A stretch of DNA of 64,000 bases. Source: Litsea cubeba. Lineage: Eukaryota > Streptophyta > Magnoliopsida > Laurales > Lauraceae. Where the stretch lies: assembly GCA_012931725.1 (NCBI GenBank), contig CM022946.1, positions 80,529,963-80,593,962 on the forward strand, in the 5' to 3' direction. The first letter of the stretch is position 1. Each line of letters opens with the position of its first letter. The notes beneath the pieces were generated by a model, which was not told where the DNA came from, did no database searches, and was given only the letters and a program-made list of their open reading frames with translations. This document shows, one piece after another, positions 24,595-34,205 of this stretch. Made by a program: the position numbers and the translations under genes.

Positions 24595-24840
24595 CTGTCC
24601 GATCGATCAGTCGCCCTGTGCGATCGATCGGACAGTGAACAGTTCTCAATTAATTGTGAGCGTTCACAGTCCGATCGATCGGCCACACAGTCCGATCGAT
24701 CAGTCTGTGAAAACTCTCAGCTAACTGGGAGGTGCTCAGTGCCGATCGATCGGTCGCACTGTCCGATCGATCGCACTGTGCACTAACTGAGAGGGGTTCA
24801 GTGCCGATCGATCGCACCTTCGTTACGATCAATCGAAGAG
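24595..24840. repeat. CGATCGATCG palindrome cluster in LTR A
   Basis: Seven CGATCGATC cores (near 24600, 24620, 24671, 24691, 24743, 24762 and 24803) plus one decayed CGATCAATCG near 24827 lie within about 240 bp. They are separated by phrases such as CACAGT and AACTGTGAGCG. Several cores extend to the 12-bp palindrome CCGATCGATCGG. Confidence 0.85.
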
Positions 24841-26275
24841 TGCATGATCACTGAAACTTCGAAGGCTTGTAACTTTCAATCCGTCTGTTGGACTTCTACG
24901 TATAATATACCGTTGGAAAGCCCTTGAGACGTAGAATCCAATGGTTCTAGTCATCACGATCGGAGGTCGGAAAGTGATGTAATTATCTGAATTAATGATT
25001 CAACTCTTGTTATATGGGAAAGAGACTGTTTAACTTAGGTATGGCCTTACATGTTGGAAACCATTAATTTACTCTCACTTGACCATTAATGAGGATTAAA
25101 AATCGAAGCACATGGCTTGGTGTTCTTCGATGGTTGTCTAGGTATTCTTGTATTACACGTAGTGTAACCGAATGCATATGGAGTTGAATTGAATTATGCT
25201 CAACATGATTGTACACCAATGGATTTTCCTAAAAGCATCATTGATCCAATTTCCATATGTACTCTGTTAGAACACGTGGGGTACAGGGATGACACCACTT
25301 GCCTAGGATTGGATTGTAATTTCTCCTTGATTTGTGACTTGTATCCGTTGTTAATGTTCCTTGTACACTCTCTTGGTATAAAATACTTAATTATATATGA
25401 AACATAAACTCTTATAGAATTTAGGACTTGGACCTGACTTAGAGTGTACCTTAGGAACCTGTGTCTTGTATTGATAAACATGACTGGCTAGCAAAGAAAT
25501 GGGATTATCAAGTTATTTGTTTGTCTTGTATTGTCTTGAATAAGATAATCCCTATGATCTTGTCTTGTACATGGAACTAGCCAGACTTGCTTTTCTTATT
25601 TGTCCTTATGTCATAACCACTTTATTATTGTTGCATATCATGGCCATCTGCAGTTTGGGGTTTTAATGACGAACCGGTTACTCGGTTGTCGGGGTGGGCA
25701 GTCGGCATAGGACGGCGTCCATGGCGTTGAATAGCTGGGAACGGGCTAGGACCGTACTGCTATTCCCAGGACCGGGAGCTAGGATCCTACTCGAGCCAGA
25801 CTTTGGTATCAGTAGTCCGGATTGGATTGTTACGGGTACCCCGGGGGTGGCTTTGGACATCCTCGGAGTCTCCCTCTTGTTCTTGTATTGCATTGCATGG
25901 ATAGTGGTTATTGCTAGATGATTGCTAGGATTTCAGTTATTGATTCTATCGATTACTTTTTCCGCTTTATGCCTAGCTTCGCTTTACTTGTACTCGCATA
26001 ATTATTACTTGTCATTACTCTATACTTGATGCATGTCATGTTTATTATGTTTTATTTATCTATTGCTCAACATGTCGTTGACTCTGTCCCTTGGTGTGCA
26101 GACACATCAGGTGAGTTCAACTACGAGGAGCAGGCCGGTGAGGAGATCCCAGAGGATCTCCAACCAGCAAAGGAGGAGCGAGAGTGGCATGCTGATGACG
26201 TAGAGTAGTGTCATCATTCCTGGCACAAGAGTGACTCATTGGGGCTTCACTAGATTTTACTTATTCTTTTATTAC

Positions 26276-29200
26276 TGTCGTGACCCCAGACCGGGTTAGG
26301 GGAACCAAATCCGGGATCGGGACTATGATGATGCCGCGCCACGTGCATCTCTTTGGCTAATCCGCACACGGATTTAAGAAAATATTTATCCGTGCACGAG
26401 ATTTCCCACAGTGTTCCGCGGTGAGGATTATCCATACATATCATCTCACATATGACCATATCAAACACATACTCAAGATTGCGGAAGCGTGTAGTAAATC
26501 ATAGTAGTATTATTCCACTCCATAAACAAGACTAATTTATAATTGATATGACAAGATATCAGAATGAGCAATTATCATTAGCATATTACCCAAAAGTAAG
26601 GTTAAATGTATATACAAAAGATCAGTTGATTAGTTGCCCCAAAAATAATGGTCAACAAAGACCAGTACATAACAAAAGAATAAACCCAAAAGATGTTATC
26701 CCAAACTCCCAAAAAGTATCGTTCTCAAAGCTTGAACGAATGTCTACATGACATCGCCAGCTTGCCACTCTATAACGCATTGCGCGTTGCGGTTCACCGA
26801 CCGCCTCCTCGGGCTCCTCCTTAATGGTAATGGGTTCGGGACCTGAGTACCAAAATAAATGGATCAGACACGACGGTCTGGCAGGTGGGTGAAAAGATAT
26901 GATAATACATTTGAAATAATGATACCTTAGAAAACGTATTGAAAACCTGTATAAATAATGAATTTCGTAAAAAACAATGCATCATTTAATAAGTGAAGGC
27001 ATGAACAATATAAAATAATAAGGTACCAAGAATAGAAGACTGTCAAGATGGCAACCACACGAAGCTAAATCCTCTCTCACTAAAGTGATGAGAGCACATA
27101 CCCTACAGGATTATTGACCTCGGTCACACAAGGTGAGGAGGGACAATGATAAAATACTATAATATACATATATATACTCTGCGGGACCACGGTAGCTAAC
27201 CGGATAAAACTCTATGGATTCCAGACTGCAGCTGACTGAACAGGAGGGGAGGGATCTCCAAGTCGGTGGATCAAACCGACAAGGTTGTCCAAGCTTAGTG
27301 GTGCCGACTCATAGGTCAAATACAGGAAGTCAAATCATATGCGTAAAATGAAACAGGGTGCCCATAGGCACAAATACACATTCATATCGGGTCGGTCATA
27401 TACAGGTTAGCAAAAGCTAAATACACTTTCCAATACTTTCGGGACAAGTCAAAATCATGAGATATGATGTTTGAAAGGCACAATTAAACAAATCGGGTCA
27501 CGATAAACGTGAATGGATTTCCAATATTCTCTCGGTTAAATGCCGAAGGTCCAAGATTTGAATCAATGTATATAGGGTCTCGTTTGTCAATTGAATATAC
27601 ATTTGGTACTCCATAAGTATTAGCGACAATCCGGGACCTTACGCCCATTGACAAGTCTAAAAGACCTTTAACGAGATTGGAATGATGGTCCTTCTTCCTC
27701 ACTATTGTCTCACATAATTCTTCGGAGATAATCAATAAAACTCTATGGTTTCGGTCAGTTTTTCGGTTGGCTGTCGGCTAGCCGAAAGGCTGACCTACGG
27801 TGACCGAGATTCTGACCTAGTACAGGAATGGGGAGAAAGTAGCTCTCTGGAATTCTGACCGAAAACATTTTGGTTAGCTTTTCGGTTAGCCGAAATGCTA
27901 CAATCAGAATTCAACAAAATTTGCAGCTTTCTGGAATTGGAACCGAACATTTCGGTTAGATTTTCGGTTAGCCGAAACTCCACCATCAAAACTTAACAAA
28001 AACTGCAGCTCTCGGGAATTCGAACCGAAACATTTCGGTTAGCTTTTCGGCTAGCCGAAATGCCACAATCAGAATTCGTTAGAAATTGCAGCTCTCGGGA
28101 ATTCGAACCGAAACCCTTTCGGTTAGCCGAAATTCTGACCGAAACTGCTACGAGACTGATTTCTAAAGCTGTTTTCAGTCCTTCCTTCCTTCAAACCTTT
28201 CTCATTTTTAAGGGTCAGATCCCGATACAATATTGAGTTAAAAACTCCACCATTTCTACATCAAAATTCCCATTCTCCACACTTCAATTCCACCATTTGA
28301 ATCTCCAAAACATTCACCCCACACTCTCTTTTCCATCCATTCAAATCACTTGGAAACCAACATAACATAAGCCATTCAAATTTGACATAGAGCATTGCAC
28401 ATTTGCAAAAGATGGAATGACACATTAATAAGTGCATTTGAAAACAATAGAAGACAAGTCTAAATCATGATTTAAGCAAATCTAATCATAAATGAGAAAA
28501 TTAAGAAAATGCATAAATCTGATTTTCACATTAAATGCATCAATTCATCCACTTGCCTTGGGTCCAAAGCTAGCAATTTAAGCTCTAATCATATCTTAAG
28601 CTCACAATCAAACACCTATAAAAAAAAACCCCAAATCCAACCCTAGAATATAAAAAATCCAAGCAAAACAAAACGAAATCTTTCAATAATTGAAATGGAG
28701 CTTCTCTAAGGCTCAACAAACAAGAACCTAGGAGATGGAAAGGAGCTCTTACCTAGAAGGTCTTGAAATAAGTAAGGTTAGCCTAAGGAGAAATTCGAAA
28801 TCTATGAATCCCTCTAAAAATGGTACCAAACGAGAGCTCTTGACAAGGGGAGAAAGATTGATGAAGGTCTCCTCTTGATTTGGGCAAGGCTTGATGGTGT
28901 TTTGTGAGGAAGAAAACAAGAAGAAAAGAGGAAAAGGTGGCTGCTGCTGGAGCTTCTCTTGTACAGGAATTAGGGCAAGCAAATGGAATGAGGAAGATGG
29001 GTTCTCTATATATACAAAGGAGAGAGTAGGTCCCACAACTTAAAACATTCATCGGGTTAAAACCATGCGTCTCGGGACCTCAAATGACTTCGACGAAGAA
29101 GACAAAGTTGTTCGACAAAGTTGTTCGACGAAATATCTAGTTTCCAAAAAGTGTATGTTTTGCAAGTTTTGGTGATATTGAAAATCGTGTCCAGATTTTG

Positions 29201-29536
29201 GGTAAAAAGACTGTTTTGCCCTCAAATTGAGAAAAGTTGAGTTTCGGGCCCTCGAATGAAAACGAGGTCAACACAAAAGTTGTAGGGAATAATAAGATAA
29301 TTCAAACGGGATTAAAAACACAATTTTAGGAAATTATGATTAAACCCCCAAGCTCACACAATTCCATAACAAGAACCCCCAAAGGGTCCCACAAATCTAG
29401 AAGGCTCTCAAAATTCTCCAAAGCTATTATTAAAGCTATTCTAATCCAAAACTAAGTCCAAATCCACTAAACATACTTATAGCTAAGACACAACTTAATT
29501 AACACTAATCAAGGTCTCTCGGGTCGGGGTCTTACA
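26276..29536 (-). mobile_element. solo LTR D (3.26 kb)
   Basis: Plus strand TGTCGTGACCCC ... GGGTCTTACA; on the minus strand it begins TGTAAGACCCCGACCC, a usual plant LTR start. Flanked by ATTAC at 26271-26275 and 29537-29541. Sister LTR B lacks the insertion at the same place. It holds a palindrome-rich repeat block at 27745-28140. The small frames at 28749-29052 have no domain. No internal retroelement region is present, so it is a solo LTR. Confidence 0.87.
27745..28140. repeat. palindromic CGGTTAGCCGAAA repeat block in LTR D
   Basis: CGGYTAGCCGAAA occurs at about 27883, 27965, 28048 and 28120, with related copies at about 27770 (spacing 72-83 bp). Each is preceded by a CCGAAACATTTCGGTTAG-like phrase. 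At 28045-28060 the sequence TTTCGGCTAGCCGAAA is a perfect 16-bp palindrome. Confidence 0.8.
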
Positions 29537-29884
29537 ATTACCTCGTTGGAACTTTCATTTCATTTACTCTGTTTTCTTTTATTGGCCTTGTATACTGGGT
29601 TGGCCAATGTAATAAATTACTTAACTCATTAGTTTTGTTTATCTTTCTGGCAATTTAATTATTCAATGAGAAATTATTATTCATTGCTTGATATTCCATA
29701 TGCCTGGAGTTCTATGAACTCAATGTTTATTGTATTATAAGAGACTTGAAATATTATATCCTCACCGCGGACTTACGATCCGTGGGCCCAAAGGACAAAA
29801 ATTTTAATTAGTCCTAAATTTCACTCTCCGGATTCGGTTTATTCTTTAATCGGGTTCGGCCCGTTCGGGGGACGTGATAACTAA

Positions 29885-30420
29885 TTTTGAAATATCTTAT
29901 TCTTATGATAGTAGAGATTCTAGTTTTGTAGGATATGCAGATTTGGATTATCTCTCTGATCCTCATTAGGGTCGATCACAGACAGGTTATGTGTTTATTA
30001 GTGGTAATGCTTCTATTTCTTGGCGTTCGACTAAACAGACTTTGGTAGTTACTTTTCCCAAACATGTTGAGATTCTAACCCTTTATGAAGCCAATAGGGA
30101 ATGCCTATGGCTGAAATATCTGATTCAGCGTGTTTGTAGTTCTTGTCAATTACCTTCTATTACAAGTATCCCGAATATTATCTATGAAGATAATGAAGCA
30201 TGAATAAAATAAATTCGAAAAAGTTTCATTAAATGAGACAAGACTAAGCATATAGCACCGAACTTCTTCTTCACTCATGAATCTGAGAAAAACAATGAGA
30301 TTGAAGTCAAACAAGTTCGTTCGAGTAATAACCTAGCTGCTCTGTTTACCAAATCTTTGCCAAAGTCAGTATTTCAGAAACTTGTAAATGAGATTTGCAC
30401 GCGTAGAGATAATCATTAAA
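29885..30420 (+). pseudogene. Ty1/copia pol relic, right half (RNase H)
   Basis: This continues the copia pol in frame with 12344 across solo LTR A. It encodes copia RNase H motifs: VGYADLDYLSDPH, then a stop, then SQTGYVFISGNASISWRSTK, a degraded EANRECLWLKYLIQ helix and YEDNEA, ending in the typical copia tail LAALFTKSLPKSVFQKLV. At least three stops (near 29968, 30202 and 30212) show it is dead. RNase H would remove the RNA strand during reverse transcription. Confidence 0.85.
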
Positions 30421-30715
30421 CTATGTGAATGGTTGTTGTCATCAGGGGGAGTAGTTAATCAGGGGGGCATCCTGAAGTATGCTACCCAGGATATCTGTGC
30501 ACTGTACTCTTTTTCATTTTCTAGGTTTTATCCAACTGGGTTTTCCTAGTGAAGGTTTTAATGAGGCAATATTTTACACGTCCAACACCAGTTCAATGAT
30601 TTTGAAGAATGTTATACTCTTTTTTCCTTCACTTTGATTTTTTTTCCATTGAGTTTTCCCTAGCAATGTTTTTAATAAGGCAAGTGTCATTGAATGGTGG
30701 TCAGCCAAGGGAGAG
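30421..30715 (+). other. copia 3' non-coding region
   Basis: Between the pol end and the LTR are a CAGGGGGAGTAG phrase near 30440 and two degenerate copies of a segment with TTTTCC, then TAGTGAAGGTTTTAATGAGGC (near 30537 and 30650, the second diverged). It ends at CCAAGGGAGAG, the likely polypurine tract, before 30716. Confidence 0.6.
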
Positions 30716-30923
30716 TGCTATCGGAAAAGTATCATGGGTGGATGCCCACATGAGATGAGTTAGGGTTAGAAACCTATTGTAATTAGGGTTCCTCAATGAG
30801 GATGTTACTTTGCCTATAAATAGGCATCCTCCCTTGTATTTGTACACACTTGAGATAGTAGAAATATCTCTCTTCCTCCCTATTACTCTCCCTCCCGCCC
30901 TCTTGGTGCTTTATTTTACAACA
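30716..30923 (+). repeat. short 3' LTR of the copia relic
   Basis: Begins TGCTATCGGAAAAG after the purine tract and probably ends TTTTACAACA, about 208 bp. A TATA-like CCTATAAATAGGC at about 30811 fits a small copia LTR promoter. The right end is a best guess, because the 5' LTR is not in the window and no duplication could be checked. Confidence 0.55.
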
Positions 30924-32039
30924 ATACCAACAACTATTGTAATTTCTTACCTTTTGCCCTTGTTGAAGATGCACGTGAGAACATGTAATCATCTATTTTA
31001 GTCTATTTGATGATATCCATAAATATTATAAGAGTATAGAGCTCCTTATCTGAAAACTGTCGTTTAGATTTAAAAGTGGGATAATGTCGCTCTTCCAAAT
31101 GTTTTGTTTGAATTTCTTTTGCTTCAATTGTTGAACTAGACTTAGCTAATATTAGTGTTGCACGCACCTATTTTTGGATTTTATTTTAATATTACATGGT
31201 TGATATGGGTTATTTTATTATTTAATGCAGTGAGATACACAAATATGAAGAGCAAAAAGCTCCTTATTCGAAAACTTCCATTTAAAAGGTTGGTCCATGA
31301 AATTGCCTAGGAATTTAATGTGAGATTGAAAATGGTTATACTATGCTATTATGTTTGTATTTGAGGATCCACTAATGAAGGCTACATTAGATTTGTTGAT
31401 ACTGTTATTGGATGGGTCGTCCAGACTTATTTGCATTTATAGAGACATGCATTGCTTGCATAGTTGCATTGTGAGAGGCTGCGGAAGTATGTTTGAAGAC
31501 ACGAATCTTTGTGCAATCCTTCTTTTTTGTGCCTTTTTTTAGATAGACAAACTTCCACATGTGTATCTCGCAAGATGTAATCTATTTCAATTTGTTTAGT
31601 AGCTAACAATATCCATTATCATATTCTCAAAGTCTCATCTATTTTTATAGTGAAGTCTTATCTAATTGTGGAATCTTATCTTATTGTATATGCACCTTAT
31701 CAGTCAATTGATGGCTTAATTGACAAAATTGGGGTTAGTATTCTTTTACTTTGCATATTGAAGAATGCTTGAAGCGTTTTGTAATGTTGCTCTATTGTTG
31801 CCATTTTCAGTTTTAATTCTTAGGTGTCGTTCCATCTTCCTATAGATGTTCCTTGTTTAAAGCAAATTCATGTTTAAGGTGTAGTTAGACCTGCTTCCCA
31901 CTATATCATGTGAGCAATTTATGTTGTTAGTGTATATCACTATGGCAATGCCCTTCAAATTATTTTCTTCATGGTTATGATTATCATTATTTCATCATAA
32001 GAAATCCTTGTGGGCTTATGTCTACGCTTGGTGTGGGAA
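30924..32039. other. AT-rich stretch, nothing identified
   Basis: No domain, terminal repeat or RNA gene recognised. The few open frames (for example 31351-31542) look random. It forms the left flank of the Tat element and may continue as 43177-43493 on the other side. Confidence 0.4.
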
Positions 32040-32044
32040 CTGTT

Positions 32045-32787
32045 TGTGTGGGGATATTTTCACTAAGCCGAGATCAAAGCTAGTCCCGGTCTTAAGAACT
32101 TAATCTCGCCTCCACTCGGCCGAGACGGGTCGCGGCTAAAGGGTCGCGGCACTCGCCGAGATGAGCACCCCCGAGGTCAGGTGGCACAGGACATTGTACA
32201 CCGACCTCGGCACGGCAGATTTGACAGACGCTGATGGGACTGTCGACAGAATGGAGGCGCGTACTAAGGCGTGCCCTGCGACCCATCATTCCTGACAAAA
32301 CGGTGTATACAGAGCACGTGCGCCCCCAAAGCATGGCTCCGGGCCAGGCCCGATGGGACCTGGCCCAAAAGTCAAACCGCCGCCTGACCCGATAAGATTG
32401 GCATTTAATGAAGCATGGGTAGGTAAGGCAAGCATTTAATGAATTGTGGGCTGAGTGGACAGGGCCACTCGAGTGGCCAGGCCCATCTTGGAACTCACCC
32501 ACGCAAGTCATCTCCATCTCCTATAAATAGCATCTCCATCTCCATTCTAAGGTACGCAACCCATAATACACAGATTCACTCTGCTATTTTCTCTCCATCT
32601 CCCTTATTCAGTCCCTGAACTGACTTAAGCATCGGAGAGCCTTGCGCTGCCCACAGCCAGGGTCCTCTGACGTGTTTTCTTCTCTTCCCCTTCAGGTTTA
32701 ATCGGAGCCACGATCATCTTCTTCCAAACCATTCAAGACAGGGGTCCTAATCCCTGATCCAAAGCCTGTAATTTTTAGGCACTTACA
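32045..32787 (+). repeat. 5' LTR of the Tat element
   Basis: TGTGTGGGGATATTTTC ... AGGCACTTACA. The TATA-like CTCCTATAAATAGC near 32519 should set the start of the genomic RNA. It differs from the 3' LTR at about eight sites, mostly C/T or A/G. Confidence 0.93.
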
Positions 32788-32788
32788 A

Positions 32789-32806
32789 TTGGCGCCGTCT
32801 GTGGGG
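32789..32806 (+). promoter_or_regulatory. primer-binding site
   Basis: TTGGCGCCGTCTGTGGGG starts two bases after the LTR. The TGGCGCC start is the usual tRNA 3'-end complement found in plant Ty3/gypsy elements; which tRNA is used was not determined. Confidence 0.8.
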
Positions 32807-32867
32807 AAGTATTAACCCATACCCAAAAACCTTTCCCAAAACCTTTCTCAAAACTTTTCCAATCGCC

Positions 32868-34145
32868 ATGGCTCCGAGAAACAAAAGAGGCGGAGAGCAC
32901 CCAAAGTCCCTCCCTCCAGGGCCACTGGTTCTCCCTGGACCATTGCCCTATGTGTCCCATCCAGAAGAGCACAATCCGAGAGGGGAGACCGCAGAGGTGG
33001 ACAGTTACCACACTGAGTCTGCCTCATCCCCGTTAGAGATGGGGAGCCCACCGCGGCTGAATGCTCCCCTCCAAGAGCGCTTCTCGAAGGGTAAAGCCCC
33101 GGCAGCGGCGGGATCACACCGATCCGAGCGCCGCTCGAACCACGAAGGCAACAGAGCCGACCCCGCTCAAGCAGCAATCAGGGCTCAGAACCTCGCCCTC
33201 CAGGAGAAAGACGATCTTATCCGCCAGCTCAGGCAGCGGCTCCAGGAGAAAGAGACAGTCCCCGGGGACGGTGATCTCGTAGGCAGAAAGGATCCCATCA
33301 CCGGCAAGGACTTAAGGCAACATCTGAACGACAAGAGTCGCGAGCGGAGCCACGCTGGGAGTTCTTGCCATAACCACGTTTACAGGGGGTCAATGCCAAG
33401 ATCAGAGGCGGGAGATCAGAAGGCTCTGATTGACCACTTGGTCAAGCAGGCCATCCAGAACACCCTGAAGGAGGCAGGGCTCACCCAGAACCAGCCAGAC
33501 GTCCCCGACTTCGCTGGCCTCGACTCATCTCCTTTCTCCAGAAAAATTATCGACTATCCCCTCCCAAAGAAGTTCAGTGTCCCAAGGTTCGTCCTCTACG
33601 ACGGAACCTCGGACCCAGCAGCACATCTCCGGCATTTCACCCAGAAACTATTCGTCTGGGGTGACGTCGGGCACCTCAACTGTAGAGTCTTCTCCTCCAG
33701 CCTAGGGGATCTTCCCCTCAAATGGTTCTGTGCGCTCCCAGAAGGATCGATCACGAACTGGTCTCAATTGCGGGACTCCTTCCTGGGGAAATTTCAGGCG
33801 CACAGAGTCATTCCAAAGACTGATAGCGACATCATGACCCTCAGAATGAGGTGGAGTGAAAGCGTCACTCAATTCGCCAAGAGATTCTGGACGGTTTATA
33901 GCCAAATCGACAACTCCTCTGAAGATGTCGCGATCAGGTCCTTCCAGCATGCCCTCCTGCCAGGGTGCGAGCTCCGGAAAGAGCTCGTCCGAAACCCTGT
34001 CCTCTCCGTAACAGCCCTCATGGCGAGGGTGAACAAATACATTGAGCAAGAGGAGGACGAGGCGCGGGCCAACGAGAGTTTTGGCATCTCCAAGAACCGG
34101 TCTCGGAACGAGAACCGGTCTCGGCAGGAGGACAGACCGCGGTAG
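32868..34145 (+). pseudogene. Tat element gag
   Basis: Starts at ATG 32868, 80 bases after the LTR. The 425 residues before the first stop have a basic, low-complexity N-terminus, a Gln/Glu-rich helical part (LALQEKDDLIRQLRQRLQEKE, coiled-coil-like, about residues 108-128) and a retrotransposon capsid domain (about residues 225-395) with YDGTSDPAAHLRHF, WFCALPEGSITNW and YSQIDNSSED. A TAG at 34143-34145, in a run of R-Q-E-D repeats, truncates it. The following frame (-1, from about 34206) carries the derived zinc knuckle CAYHKQSGHNIGDC and runs into protease. The frame change is near an A6 run at about 34186-34191. Confidence 0.85.
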
Positions 34146-34205
34146 GAGGATCGGTCCCGGCAGGAGGATCGAACCTCCGTAGGGAAAAAAGAACCTTCCG
34201 CAGAG

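Larger units (their letters stand above)
12345..29879. mobile_element. solo LTR A (~3.1 kb of own sequence, interrupted)
   Basis: The LTR begins TGTAAGGTCCGTGACC and ends GGGGGACGTGATA (CA decayed to TA), flanked by a perfect 5-bp duplication ACTAA at 12340-12344 and 29880-29884. Its own sequence is in three pieces, 12345-13396, 24573-26275 and 29542-29879, about 3.1 kb after removing a hAT and solo LTR D. Copy B (14708-20393) is its sister and shows the uninterrupted joins at both places. No internal region or second LTR is present, so it is a solo LTR left by unequal recombination. The length suggests a Ty3/gypsy parent, but no coding sequence proves this. Confidence 0.85.

Noticed and set aside
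32092..32517. 141-codon minus-strand ORF present in both LTRs of the Tat element (also 42476-42901)
   Set aside because: It lies wholly inside the LTR. The two copies are alike because the LTRs are alike, and no domain is recognised.
34185..34192. Possible programmed -1 frameshift site at an A6 run between gag and pol
   Set aside because: The codon phase does not give a proper X-XXY-YYZ heptamer and a stop lies upstream in the gag frame, so decay explains the frame change better.
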